Shown here in pieces: positions 28,613-37,315 of a stretch of DNA of 37,382 nucleotides. The stretch comes from JBBRLA01 sp038231615. GTDB lineage: Bacteria; Myxococcota_A; Polyangia; Palsa-1104; JAEUJZ01. The stretch is from positions 1 to 37,382 of the forward strand of contig JBBRLA010000004.1 in assembly GCA_038231615.1 (NCBI GenBank), read 5' to 3'. The position numbers and the translations under genes are program-made. Each line of letters opens with the position of its first letter. Within the stretch, counting starts at the first letter, position 1. Under the pieces are notes generated by a model that was given only the letters and a program-made list of their open reading frames with translations, had not been told where the DNA came from and searched no databases.

Positions 28613-30319
28613 ATGAGCAAAAGATGCCTTGCCAGGGCGCCGGTCTTCTTCCCCCCGGGCCTCCTGTGCCTTGTCGGCCTGGTGCTCCTTGTCGGCTGTG
28701 CCGACGAGACGATCCCCATCGCCTGCACCGGCGATCAACACTGCCCGCCGCCGTCTCCGCTTCTGTCCTTCGCCGCGCAGCTTTTTCCCCGGAGCCCGGC
28801 GGTGCAGGGGACGACCGCCCGTCTGGTCATCCAAGAGGAGCCGCGGCTCAGCTTCGATGCCACCGGCGCGGCCATTCTCCGCTTCGTCTCGCCGGCCCGG
28901 GTCACCGGCATCGTCCGCGACGAGAGCGGGAAGCCGGTGCCGCAGGCCCAGGCACTGGCCGTGCTGCCCTCCGCGTTCCTCGGGCAGAGCCCGTTTTCCT
29001 TCGGCACGTCCACCGGTATCGACGGCGCTTTTTCCCTGAACCTGCCGGTGCCCAGGAAGCCGCGGGAGCAGCGCTACCACTTCTGGGTCGGCTTCGATGA
29101 CGGGGCCCCGGGCGCGGATGTACACCCGCCGATGTGGTTCGATCAGGTCATCTCCGCCGACACCACCCTGCCGGTGCCCTTGCCCGGCCGCTCGGCGCTC
29201 ATCAACATCAGCGGCCATATTACCGGTTCCCAGGCACAGGGCGTGGCCGGCATGCGGGTGCAGGTGCTTGGCGACAACGAGAAAATCTTGTCGACCGCCG
29301 CGGTCAGCGCGTCGGGTGCCGATGCCGGGGCCTACAGCGTGCTGGTCGACCCCAACCTGACCGACGCCAGCCACTTCACGGTGGTGGCCCAGCCGGGCGC
29401 GCAGGTCCAGCCGGGGCAGGCCACTCTGCTTCGTGTCATCGACCGGCCGATGGGGTCGACCCTGGTGGTGGACTTCTCGGTGCCGGCGTACCGGCCGCCG
29501 CAGGACGCCCACCTCCAGATCAGCGGCGTCGGCACCAGCGGGGCGAGTCAGCCCGTGGCCGGGGCCCGGGTGCAGGCACAGGCTTATCTTCTGGATCCGG
29601 CCCTGGACCGGCTGCAGCAGCAGGCCCTTTACGCCGTCGTCGGGGACACCGACAGCCAGGGGCGGGTGACGCTGTCGCTGGTGCCGGCGCAGGACAAGGA
29701 GATGCTGACCTACACCGTGCTGGTCACCAGCCCGGCCAGCTCGCCCTTCGCCAGCTCGGTGCTGCCCCTTTCGGTCAGCGCGAAGCCGGGGGACGCACCG
29801 CTCGTTCTGCCCCTGCGTACCCAGGTCAGCGGGCGCATCCTCAGCGCAAGCGGCATGCCGGTGGCGGGGGCGCAGGTGCTGGCCCGGGGGCTGGATTCGG
29901 CCCAGCGGGTCTCGACGCAGCTGGGCGATGTGGCGCCGCGGGCAGTGTCGGATTCCGACGGACGCTTCGCGATGCGGCTGGACCAGGACGCCTACGACCT
30001 GGACATCATCCCGGTGGTCGGCACCGAGCCGCGCTTCTCAGTCAACAACCTGCGCGTACTGACCGACGATGTGGAGCTGGGGTACATTCGCCTGCCGCGG
30101 CCCACCCTGGCCAGGCTGCTGGTGCTGGACCCGACGGGCTACCCGGCGCCCTCCACCAGCCTGCGGGTGTTCGAGCTGGCCCCCCCTTTTAGCCAGGTGG
30201 GCAGCATCGCCGCCTGCGATGTGATACTCCCCTGCCCCGGGATGGCCCGCCTGCGGGCCGAGCTGACCACCGATAGCCATGGACGAGCGCAGTTCCTACT
30301 GCCGGACCAGGCCCCCTGA
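28613..30319 (+). CDS. Multi-domain lipoprotein with carboxypeptidase-regulatory-like repeats
   Basis: 568 residues. The signal peptide ends at the lipobox LVLLVGC. After a short Cys/Pro linker the protein has repeated beta-sandwich modules of the carboxypeptidase-regulatory type: VTGIVRDESGKPVPQAQALA, ISGHITGSQAQGVAGMRVQV, ISGVGTSGASQPVAGARVQ and VSGRILSASGMPVAGAQVLA. The spacing of G-x-V/I-x(8-12)-P/G-V-x-x-A is regular. Such proteins are structural or adhesive at the outer membrane. No catalytic motif is visible. Only a weak Shine-Dalgarno; coupling to the preceding gene is likely. Confidence 0.85.
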   Translation: MSKRCLARAPVFFPPGLLCLVGLVLLVGCADETIPIACTGDQHCPPPSPLLSFAAQLFPRSPAVQGTTARLVIQEEPRLSFDATGAAILRFVSPARVTGIVRDESGKPVPQAQALAVLPSAFLGQSPFSFGTSTGIDGAFSLNLPVPRKPREQRYHFWVGFDDGAPGADVHPPMWFDQVISADTTLPVPLPGRSALINISGHITGSQAQGVAGMRVQVLGDNEKILSTAAVSASGADAGAYSVLVDPNLTDASHFTVVAQPGAQVQPGQATLLRVIDRPMGSTLVVDFSVPAYRPPQDAHLQISGVGTSGASQPVAGARVQAQAYLLDPALDRLQQQALYAVVGDTDSQGRVTLSLVPAQDKEMLTYTVLVTSPASSPFASSVLPLSVSAKPGDAPLVLPLRTQVSGRILSASGMPVAGAQVLARGLDSAQRVSTQLGDVAPRAVSDSDGRFAMRLDQDAYDLDIIPVVGTEPRFSVNNLRVLTDDVELGYIRLPRPTLARLLVLDPTGYPAPSTSLRVFELAPPFSQVGSIAACDVILPCPGMARLRAELTTDSHGRAQFLLPDQAP

Positions 30320-30328
30320 ATCGGGGCC

Positions 30329-30404
30329 CGCGGCGCTTAGCGAGCAATCCCGCGGCGCTTCGCGCTTAGCGAGCAATCACCGCGGCGCTTAGCGCTTCGC
30401 GATC
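30329..30404 (+). repeat. Imperfect short tandem repeat, about three units
   Basis: Units begin CGCGGCGCTT at 30329, 30351 and 30381; the first two share CTTAGCGAGCAATC, the second with an eight-base insertion, and the third ends in GCGCTTCGCGATC. The CGC/GCG-rich parts can fold back on themselves. It lies between the lipoprotein stop and the CysQ-like start, so it may act as a terminator or be a REP-like element. Confidence 0.6.
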
Positions 30405-30407
30405 TGC

Positions 30408-30413
30408 TAGGTT
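30408..30413 (+). promoter_or_regulatory. Extended -10 (TGC-TAGGTT) close to the CysQ-like start
   Basis: TAGGTT preceded by TGC, only 7 bases before GTG 30421, with no Shine-Dalgarno between. Predicts a leaderless message beginning at or beside the GTG. Confidence 0.4.
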
Positions 30414-30420
30414 TTAGATT

Positions 30421-31290
30421 GTGAGCCTCGTACATGACCTGAACATCGCCTGCACCATCGCCCGGAAGGGCGGGGCGCTCATCCTTTCGTATCACCAGGC
30501 CTGGCACCCGGCGACCGGGTCCCCCAACGGGTCGGCGGATGCGTTGCCCGGCGTCCCGGTAAAGCTCAAGGCCGACGACGAGCCGGTGACGGAGGCGGAC
30601 CAGGCGGTCAACGCGCTGTGCGTGCAGGAGCTGCGCGCCCACTTTCCGGGCGATGCGCTGCTCACCGAGGAGTTGCCCGATGACGGGTCGCGCTTCGGGG
30701 CGGCGCGGGCCTGGCTGGTGGATCCCATCGACGGCACCAAAGACTTCATCGCCGGCCGGCCCGGCTTCTCCCTGATGATCGGCCTGCTCCGCGATGACGA
30801 GCCGGTCCTGGGGATAGTATACCAGCCGCTCGGCGATGTGCTCTATTTCGCTACGGCGGGGCATGGGGCTTATCGGATGCGCGCGGGCGGCGCCCCGGAG
30901 CGGCTCTTTGTGTCCGGGGTGGACGACCTGTCGGCGGCGCGGATGGTGTCCTCGGCCTCCCATCCGGCGAAAGTGGTCAGCCAGATGCGGGATCAGTCTG
31001 GCATCCGCGACGAAATGAACATCGGCTCGGTGGGGCTCAAGCTGAGCCTCATCGCCGCCGGGGAGCGGGACCTGTATGTGAACCCGTCCGGGCAGACCAA
31101 GCTGTGGGACACCTGCGCGCCCGAGGTGATCCTGCGCGAGGCCGGCGGGCAGCTCACCGATGCCAGCGGAGCGCCGCTGAGCTACCGGGGTGGGCTGAAC
31201 CATGTTTCGGGACTTCTGGCCACCAATGGCCGGCTCCACGAGCAGGCGCTCTCCCGGCTGCGCCCGCTGATGCAGCGCGGCCCGATCTGA
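30421..31290 (+). CDS. cysQ: CysQ-like 3'(2'),5'-bisphosphate nucleotidase / inositol monophosphatase family
   Basis: 289 residues from GTG 30421. Metal-dependent phosphatase motifs are all present: LLTEE (80-84), WLVDPIDGTKDF (98-109, with Asp101 and Asp104), and KLWDTCAPEVILREAGG near 220-236. The K-D-F after DGT and the compact size favour the CysQ branch, which hydrolyses the sulphate-assimilation by-product PAP to AMP, over inositol phosphatases; the substrate is nevertheless inferred. A 15-residue insert (PATGSPNGSADALPG) precedes the VKLKADDEPVTEAD strand. It stands alone, converging on a lipoprotein gene with which it shares a stop-codon hairpin. Confidence 0.88.
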   Translation: MSLVHDLNIACTIARKGGALILSYHQAWHPATGSPNGSADALPGVPVKLKADDEPVTEADQAVNALCVQELRAHFPGDALLTEELPDDGSRFGAARAWLVDPIDGTKDFIAGRPGFSLMIGLLRDDEPVLGIVYQPLGDVLYFATAGHGAYRMRAGGAPERLFVSGVDDLSAARMVSSASHPAKVVSQMRDQSGIRDEMNIGSVGLKLSLIAAGERDLYVNPSGQTKLWDTCAPEVILREAGGQLTDASGAPLSYRGGLNHVSGLLATNGRLHEQALSRLRPLMQRGPI

Positions 31291-31298
31291 AATCGGGC
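31280..31298. terminator. Bidirectional hairpin across two convergent stop codons
   Basis: GCCCGAT (31280-31286) and ATCGGGC (31292-31298) form a 7-bp stem around CTGAA. The loop contains the TGA of the CysQ-like gene and the right arm touches the TAG of the opposite gene. It probably terminates or stabilises both transcripts. Confidence 0.45.
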
Positions 31299-32059
31299 TA
31301 CCGCGGCAGCCGGGCAGAGACCCGCCGCAGTCCCTCGCCCAGCCGCTCTGTGAGCGCCTGGGTCACCTCCTGGGAGGGGCGCTCCTCATAGCCCATGGAC
31401 ACCCTGGCGTAGTCAGTGCGTCCTACCACGCTCTCCGCATGGCGCACCTTGCCCTCCTGCGCCAGCACCACCGCCAGGCGGACCTGGATCCGGGGTGGGG
31501 TGGTGTCGGAGGCCCCCCCGCCCGTAGCACTGGCCATGGTAATGGGTAAATAATCGTAGGCCATGATGGCGGTGACCGCGACCCTGCCGATGGCGATGTC
31601 CTCGCTGGAAGGCAACGCCTTCACTGACGCGGCGGATGCGTTGCCGGCGGCGATGACGCCAAGCGTCCGGCACTCCTCGCTGGTGCCCGGCCGCGACGGC
31701 TGCGGGTTCGGCGCGATGGCCACGGCGTCTCCGGCCCACCTGCCGGTGCCCAGAAAAAGGCCCAGCGTGCTGAGCACGGTGTCGCGGGTCTCGGTAAAGA
31801 GCCCGCCGGCACCCTCTGCCTGGGTCCCCCGCTCGGCGGCAAACGATCGCGGGATCTCCGCCGACACACATTCGATCACCAGCGCCCGGTAGGGCTCGCC
31901 CCTGTCCCCTGGACGCCCGGCGGAAGCCCCACCGGCGGACCCCGCGCCGCAGCCGCAAAGGGTCAGGCAAAACGCCAGGCGCCGCAAGGACGACCAGGAG
32001 CGGAGCCTGCGCAGGGGCCTCTCGGTGGACAGGGGGCACAAGAAGTCTTGCGAGATCAT
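31298..32059 (-). CDS. Lipoprotein of unknown function
   Basis: 253 residues from ATG 32059, chosen because a basic segment and hydrophobic stretch (RRLRSWSSLRRLAFCLTLCG) then lead to Cys, giving a lipoprotein leader; the frame upstream to 32152 lacks any signal. The mature protein has strands such as YRALVIECVSAEI and IQVRLAVVLAQEGKV, and the end (SQEVTQALTERLGEGLRRVS) is helical. No recognised family. GATACT lies 7 bases upstream of the ATG on the coding strand, again a close -10-like site. It is divergent from the MshEN gene. Confidence 0.7.
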   Translation of the reverse strand: MISQDFLCPLSTERPLRRLRSWSSLRRLAFCLTLCGCGAGSAGGASAGRPGDRGEPYRALVIECVSAEIPRSFAAERGTQAEGAGGLFTETRDTVLSTLGLFLGTGRWAGDAVAIAPNPQPSRPGTSEECRTLGVIAAGNASAASVKALPSSEDIAIGRVAVTAIMAYDYLPITMASATGGGASDTTPPRIQVRLAVVLAQEGKVRHAESVVGRTDYARVSMGYEERPSQEVTQALTERLGEGLRRVSARLPR

Positions 32060-32215
32060 CCTGCCAAGTATCGCAGAAACGCGGCGCGCTGCATCAAAAG
32101 CCCGCAGCCTTCTCCGGCCCTCCCCGGTTTGGCGGTTTTGGTGCTCCGTCACAACGAGTTTCCCTGACTATTGCAGATGTTCTAAAATAGCCACTCGGGA
32201 GCGAGTCGATTTCGC

Positions 32216-32221
32216 TAGAAT
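32216..32221 (+). promoter_or_regulatory. Possible -10 element (GC-TAGAAT) for the MshEN gene
   Basis: TAGAAT about 85 bases upstream of ATG 32307, within the 247-bp divergent intergenic region. A small ACTCG/CGAGT hairpin (32193-32206) lies just upstream. No clear -35. Confidence 0.3.
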
Positions 32222-32306
32222 GGTAACGTGGAGCGACGCCATGCAGGCACCGCCCGACGCCCGACAAGACGGGTCGATGCGCTGCCAGCAGGAGATGAAC
32301 CCGTAG

Positions 32307-33551
32307 ATGTCCGCCGAAATCGGAGCCAAAAGACGACCCGCCCCCACGGGCCGCGACCGGCAAAATGCTGAGCTTCGCGCGCTCATCGGTCAGCGCCTGG
32401 TGGCCCAGGGGCACCTCAAGCAGGAAGACCTGGACCGCATGCTCTTGCACCAGAAGGGCCTGCCGCTGGACCAGCCGGTGCGCCGGCTCGGTTCCCTCCT
32501 GATCGAGGCGGGCCTGGTCAGCATGCGCCACGTCTCCGAGGCGCTCGGCGCGCAGCGGGGCGTGCAGGCGCAGAGTACCGCTCCCGGGCGATTGGATCCC
32601 AACGTGCGGGCGCTCTTCCCCAAAGACCTGCTGCTGCAGGTGCAGGCGGTGCCCGTGTCCATCATCGGCAAGACCGTGGCGGTGGCCATGGCCGACCCGC
32701 AGGACACCGCCCAGGTGGCGCTGCTTCAGGCGCACACCCACCACCCCGTGCGGCCGGTGCAGGCGCCTCAGATCCAGATCCTTCAGCTCCTGGCCACGAT
32801 CAAGACCGTCGGGCCCTCCTTTACCACGCCCACGCCCACGCCGGGGTCCCCGCGCCCGGCGGAGGCTTCCATGGTGCAGGCGGCGGCCACGGCTGCCCAG
32901 TCGAGCCCGCGGTTGCCTAAGCTAAGCACCTCCAGCGCCTCCGGATCGCGCAGCGGATCGCATCGCTCGGGGACGGAGATGTCCGCGACGTCGGCAATCG
33001 CCGACGTGCAGCAAGCTTGGAAAGCAACGTCGGCGCTCTCGCCTCGTGATATGGTGATTATATCGTCTCAGTCCGGTCAGTCGGGTGCGTCCGGGAGGGC
33101 CAGCGCGTCGGCCCCCGGCACCTCGACCCGCTCGTCCAGGGAGTCGGCGGCCTCCGGCCGGGCGATCTCCGGAGCTTCCTCGTCCGGGCCCCAGATCGCG
33201 ACCCCCACGGACCTGCCGCCACCGGCATCGGCAGTCTCCGGCGGCGAGGCGACGAGCGCAAGGTCCACGCCGGGCGGCGCGGGACACAAGCAGAAGAAAG
33301 GGATGCCGGTAAAGGGCCCTCGGGAGATCCTCTCGGACCTGAAGGAATACCAGCCCTGGGCGGTTGCCTTCCTCCTGACCCTCTCCATTGCCGGCGCGGG
33401 CTACTTTTTGGTGAAGCAGCGGGAGGACCGCATAAAGGAGACCGCTGCCACCCCCCTGCCCCCCAAGCCGAAGCCCGCGGTGGTCGCGCCCGTCGCGCCG
33501 TCCGGCGAGGAGCCGTCCCCCGTGCCCATCGAAGAGGCCCAGGCCCAGTAG
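32307..33551 (+). CDS. Membrane-anchored protein with MshEN-type (c-di-GMP-binding-like) domain
   Basis: 414 residues. Residues about 20-165 match the GspE/MshE N-terminal domain: GQRLVAQGHLKQEDLDRMLLH and then RRLGSLLIEAGLVSMRHVSE ALGAQ, the RLGxxL..xGL.....L..AL..Q pattern of c-di-GMP-binding MshEN motifs, followed by FPKDLLLQVQAVPV and VAVAMADPQD. Instead of the secretion ATPase there is a long Ser/Ala/Thr/Pro-rich disordered region (about 170-335), one TM helix at about 351-369 and a Pro-rich end. It may be a c-di-GMP-responsive or protein-docking membrane factor (inference). AGGAG lies 12 bases before the ATG. Confidence 0.8.
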   Translation: MSAEIGAKRRPAPTGRDRQNAELRALIGQRLVAQGHLKQEDLDRMLLHQKGLPLDQPVRRLGSLLIEAGLVSMRHVSEALGAQRGVQAQSTAPGRLDPNVRALFPKDLLLQVQAVPVSIIGKTVAVAMADPQDTAQVALLQAHTHHPVRPVQAPQIQILQLLATIKTVGPSFTTPTPTPGSPRPAEASMVQAAATAAQSSPRLPKLSTSSASGSRSGSHRSGTEMSATSAIADVQQAWKATSALSPRDMVIISSQSGQSGASGRASASAPGTSTRSSRESAASGRAISGASSSGPQIATPTDLPPPASAVSGGEATSARSTPGGAGHKQKKGMPVKGPREILSDLKEYQPWAVAFLLTLSIAGAGYFLVKQREDRIKETAATPLPPKPKPAVVAPVAPSGEEPSPVPIEEAQAQ

Positions 33552-33691
33552 GCGGGGCCCGTGCAAGCGATCGCGCTGAGTACACCGCCCCGCAAGAAAG
33601 TGGGCGAGTTCGCGCCGTGGCCGATCCTCTCTTTGCATAAAGCCGAAGAACACCCCTTGCCATTTTCCCCGAATGTCATCATTTGTATGGA

Positions 33692-34564
33692 ATGCGCCAT
33701 TCATCGCTTTCGCTTTCACGACACCCCAGCGACGCGGGACGTGCGTTTCTTGCACGCCCTTTGCCAGCCACTTCCAGTCGTTCTGTAATCCTTGTTTGCG
33801 CACTCTTCTGCGCCATCTTGCCGGGGCCCTTTGGCTGCGGCGGAGTCACCCGACTGGTCCCCACGGGGGGCAAGCCCATCGCCGAGGCCCGGGGGACCTC
33901 GGCCCGGCTGCGGATCTACGCCCTGCCACCGACCCAGACCCCGGTGCTGAAACAAACCCTCTTGCTCTACGTCGGGCTGGAGAACCGCGGCAACCGCAGC
34001 CTGCGAATCAGCTATGAAGACCTCTCGCTGGGCACGGGGCCGGGGCAGCGTTCCGCCCTGCGTCCGGGCGACGTGCTGCGGCCGGGGCGGATTGGTCGAT
34101 CCGAGCAGCGACTCTTCGCCAGCGCCAGTCCCGGCGTGCTCTTCGGCCGCGGCGTCTTTTCCGAACCCGGGGCCCGAGGGGGCGACCTTTCCGACGCCCC
34201 GACGACGCCGGACGTGACAATCACCGGCGCCCGCTTTCGGCCAAACGGCCTGTGGACCATGCGCAATGACTACAACGCCGGACCTCACCTGACCACCGAG
34301 GGCTGGCCCTACTTCGGGCTGCCCCAGTCAGCCGGCTCGATGAGCCTCTTCGACCTCCTTCTGAGCACCCTCCCCGACGGCGCGCTGCTCCCCGGCGCCG
34401 CCGTCTCCGGCTTTGTGTACTTCCCCGAGCGAAAAGGGCTGCCCGGTCAGCCCGGCCTGATCGGCGGGATGCTGCCGCCGGGCGACCTCCACTGGCAAGT
34501 CCGCGACGTCATCACCGATGAAGTACTGGAGACGATTTCGCTGCCGGTGCACCCGACGCAATGA
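33692..34564 (+). CDS. Lipoprotein of unknown function
   Basis: 290 residues from ATG 33692; a TTG three codons upstream is possible. The leader is long: about 25 polar residues precede SRSVILVCALFCAILPGPFG and Cys, so the true start may be later, though no in-frame ATG lies closer. The mature part has strands typical of an immunoglobulin-like fold (LLLYVGLENRGNRSLRISYE) and a central GLWTMRNDYNAG. No family recognised. It converges with the large propeller gene; only 32 bases separate the stops. Confidence 0.68.
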   Translation: MRHSSLSLSRHPSDAGRAFLARPLPATSSRSVILVCALFCAILPGPFGCGGVTRLVPTGGKPIAEARGTSARLRIYALPPTQTPVLKQTLLLYVGLENRGNRSLRISYEDLSLGTGPGQRSALRPGDVLRPGRIGRSEQRLFASASPGVLFGRGVFSEPGARGGDLSDAPTTPDVTITGARFRPNGLWTMRNDYNAGPHLTTEGWPYFGLPQSAGSMSLFDLLLSTLPDGALLPGAAVSGFVYFPERKGLPGQPGLIGGMLPPGDLHWQVRDVITDEVLETISLPVHPTQ

Positions 34565-34596
34565 CCGACCTACCGACCGACGAGCCGGTGGTCCCG

Positions 34597-36513
34597 CTAC
34601 GGGTAGGGCCGCTGAATGAGGAAGCCCTGATCGCCCGCCGAGAAGGTCGCGGGGCCGCCCCCGGCGATCGCCCGAAGGGCCTCGCCGGTGGGGACCGTCT
34701 CTGCCGCCCAGCGGGCGCCGTCGAAGTGCATCACGGCGCCGGAGAGGCCGCACAGGTACAGGTCGTCCGGCGCGCTCCCGGCGATGCCAGTGGCGTCTGC
34801 CAGGGGGGACGACTCGGTGGTGAACCGACCGTCGCGCAGGTGCAAGAGCGCCGCCGCTCCCGAGGCACTGCCCCACACTTCCGGCCCATGCCGACCGCGC
34901 ACGACGGTAAGACCGGTGAACGAGAGCGACGTCTGCGAATCATGTCCCAGAAGGACCAGCGCCCCGCCGAGCGATTGCAGAAGCACTGTGCCCTCGTCTC
35001 CGGCGGCCACCACCGTCCCGTCGGGAAGCGCGGCCAGCGCCCGCAGCGTCACCTGCAGGGGCACCCCGGCGGCGCCGAGGAAAGGCGGCCCTTTTTGCCA
35101 GGTGCCGCCCGCCCGGCGCAGCAGCGTGGCCCCCTCCCCCGCCGCGTAGATCTCACCGGTCGGGGTCGCCGCCACCGCGAGCAGCGCGGGGTCGAGGCCC
35201 TGCCGATCCACCACCCAGCGTCCGTCGGGCTGCCGGTAAAGGACCGTGCCCGCCTCGCCGACCGCGTAGGCCGTCCCGTCGGGCAAGGCGACGACCCCAT
35301 GCAGCGCCGCCGGGGTCAGGCCCCGTCCCTCGTGCTGCCAACTCGCCTCCTGTTGATGCAGGATGACGCCGCCACCGCCAACCACATAAGATTCGCCCGG
35401 CCCCGCCGCCGCCGCCCCCCACAGGCGGGCGCCGGTCAGCGCACCGCCCCGTTCAGAGGCCCACCCAAGCCCTGGGGTCCGCCGCAGGATGCCCGCCGGC
35501 CCCACGGCCCAAAGCGCCCCCGGGTCCCCCGGACCCCACAGGGACAGGAGCCCCGGCTGATCGTCCCCCGGGGGCCGGTCCACCTCCCAGGCCCCGGCGC
35601 TGCGCCGCAGGACGACCCCGCCGTCCGCCAGCGCGTACACGTCGTCCGGGCCGCTGCCCCATATCGAAAGGACCCCGGTGGAGATCCCCGCCGGGAGGGG
35701 CTCCTTGACAAAGGCCGGGTCGTCCCCGCTGCGGTGCCACACCGCCCCTTTACCCTGACTCGAACCCACCACGTAGAGGTCCTGGCCCATGCTCCACCCG
35801 CCCACTTGCAAATCGCCGCTGCTCTGGCTGGCGACTTCCCATCGATCGGCGCCAAGACGGTGCAGGATGCGCCCGTTGCCGACGGCGTAGACCTCGCCGC
35901 CCAAGCCGAAGACCGCCACCGGCCCGCCTCCGAGGGTCACGGTGGTGCGCTCCAGGTGCAGCGTCTGACCGGTGACCCGGAGCACCCCGAGGGTCGGGCT
36001 GGCAACATAGATCTCGTCGGGTTGCCTGGCGTAGACCCCGGCCAGTTCCAGGTTGGGCACTTCCTGCGCCCACAGCGCCCCCGGCCCGCTGCCGCGCACG
36101 AGCAGGCCGCTCTGGCCGCAGCCCCCGGCGGCGATGAGGTCGGCGCCCACGACCGCCACGCCGTGCAGACAGGAGGGCCCACTGCCGCGCCAACGCACTA
36201 CGGACTGTCCGGCCACCCGATGGATCACCTCGCGCTCGGTGATGACGTGGTAGTCGGCGGCGGCGATGCCGGCGATGCCGCGGAGATCGCTGCCCTCGGG
36301 GACCGGACTCAGGAGCCGCCAAGGTGGCCGTTTAGGCAGGTCGGCCGCCGGCTGGAGATCGGCGGCGACATCCCCCCCATCGGGGGTAGCAGGGGGGGCA
36401 AGATCCGGGACGTAGGGCAGGGATTGCTTGAAACAGCCGCTGGAAAGCCCGCCGAAGAGCAGGCACAGACCCAGGGTCGCCCAGGCGGGCCATGGGACAA
36501 AGCGGGAGCGCAC
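34597..36513 (-). CDS. Large beta-propeller lipoprotein
   Basis: 638 residues from GTG 36513, chosen since the product then begins RSRFVPWPAWATLGLCLLFG and reaches a lipobox Cys (LSSGC); a GTG twelve codons upstream gives a longer form. After a Pro/Asp linker, about a dozen blade-like repeats follow with the pattern DDVYALADGGVVLRRS, GTAYAVGEAGTVLYRQ, GEIYAAGEGATLLRRA and DDLYLCGLSGAVMHFDG. This type (D-x-Y-x-V/A-G-x-x-G-x-I-x-R) is common in myxobacterial cell-surface proteins. Function unknown; likely binding or scaffolding outside the cell. Confidence 0.85.
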   Translation of the reverse strand: MRSRFVPWPAWATLGLCLLFGGLSSGCFKQSLPYVPDLAPPATPDGGDVAADLQPAADLPKRPPWRLLSPVPEGSDLRGIAGIAAADYHVITEREVIHRVAGQSVVRWRGSGPSCLHGVAVVGADLIAAGGCGQSGLLVRGSGPGALWAQEVPNLELAGVYARQPDEIYVASPTLGVLRVTGQTLHLERTTVTLGGGPVAVFGLGGEVYAVGNGRILHRLGADRWEVASQSSGDLQVGGWSMGQDLYVVGSSQGKGAVWHRSGDDPAFVKEPLPAGISTGVLSIWGSGPDDVYALADGGVVLRRSAGAWEVDRPPGDDQPGLLSLWGPGDPGALWAVGPAGILRRTPGLGWASERGGALTGARLWGAAAAGPGESYVVGGGGVILHQQEASWQHEGRGLTPAALHGVVALPDGTAYAVGEAGTVLYRQPDGRWVVDRQGLDPALLAVAATPTGEIYAAGEGATLLRRAGGTWQKGPPFLGAAGVPLQVTLRALAALPDGTVVAAGDEGTVLLQSLGGALVLLGHDSQTSLSFTGLTVVRGRHGPEVWGSASGAAALLHLRDGRFTTESSPLADATGIAGSAPDDLYLCGLSGAVMHFDGARWAAETVPTGEALRAIAGGGPATFSAGDQGFLIQRPYP

Positions 36514-36521
36514 TACTCTGT

Positions 36522-36527
36522 ATTTTA
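36522..36527 (-). promoter_or_regulatory. Possible -10 (TAAAAT) close to GTG 36513
   Basis: On the coding strand TAAAAT ends 8 bases before GTG 36513, and TTGTGC lies 18 bases upstream of it as a possible -35. With this arrangement the message would begin almost at the GTG, which has no Shine-Dalgarno. Confidence 0.4.
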
Positions 36528-36617
36528 GGTGAGCCGCCCCACGGTGCACAAACGTTTTTCATAAAATACGCACCTGAGAAAACCACCAAAACGATGAATC
36601 ATCTGGAAAACAGGCCC

Positions 36618-37157
36618 TCAGTTCACCGGGGCCACCATGTCCAAGCTCCCGGAAAGGGTCATCGGGCCGCTGCCCCCACCCTGGCAATCCAAGAGAGCTG
36701 CGTCGGCGGTGAACCGGCCCGAGAGGATGCCTCCGGCGGTGGGAGTAGGAATGGAAGTGTAGGTGATGCCGCCCGTGGCCTGCCTGGGATCGCAGGTGAT
36801 CTGCTGATCGCCGCTTTTATAGGTGATGATAAGGAACTGGCCGGGCTGGTACCCGGGCAAGCGGAAGTTGGCATCTTGGAGGGGCAAGGTGGCGCCGGTC
36901 TGGGTCGCCAGGGGGGTGGACAGGTGCAGGGTGGGCTTGCCGCCGACCCCTTGCAGGGTCGGGGGGCAGGTGACGTCGAGGGCGCTGGGGCCGTGGTCGG
37001 TGTTGCCGGTCAGGCTGACGGCGCATCCGGCGTCGCCGAAGTGGATGCTCTGATCGCCACGGGTGGCGCTGAGATCAAGCGAGCTGGTACAGCCGGGCAG
37101 GACATGTAGCAGGGGAACGAGAAAAAGCAGGGGGAAGAAAAGGGAGTGTCGTGCCAT
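36618..37157 (-). CDS. Small lipoprotein of unknown function
   Basis: 179 residues from ATG 37157; the frame is open to 37361 but that part lies across the tRNA gene and is not protein-like. Leader MARHSLFFPLLFLVPLLHVL ends at the lipobox PGC. The mature part is a likely all-beta protein with four Cys (AGCAV, VTCPP, ITCDP, LDCQG) that could form two disulphides. No family recognised. It precedes the large propeller gene on the same strand by about 100 bases. Confidence 0.72.
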   Translation of the reverse strand: MARHSLFFPLLFLVPLLHVLPGCTSSLDLSATRGDQSIHFGDAGCAVSLTGNTDHGPSALDVTCPPTLQGVGGKPTLHLSTPLATQTGATLPLQDANFRLPGYQPGQFLIITYKSGDQQITCDPRQATGGITYTSIPTPTAGGILSGRFTADAALLDCQGGGSGPMTLSGSLDMVAPVN

Positions 37158-37165
37158 GACCTGGA

Positions 37166-37171
37166 AGCATA
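37166..37171 (-). promoter_or_regulatory. Possible -10 (GGC-TATGCT) close to ATG 37157
   Basis: On the coding strand TATGCT is 8 bases upstream of the ATG; only a weak AGG lies between. Same arrangement as at the other SD-less starts in this window. Confidence 0.35.
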
Positions 37172-37244
37172 GCCACTCCGGGCCCGCGGAACAACCCGGC
37201 CGAGGCCAGGGACATGTAGAAGGAAACCAACGAAGAACGCTGGG

Positions 37245-37315
<71 letters not shown>

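Noticed and set aside
34561..36528. 655-codon forward frame opposite the propeller lipoprotein
   Set aside because: The reverse gene has a signal peptide, lipobox and regular repeats; the forward frame is rich in R, P, G and A without motifs.
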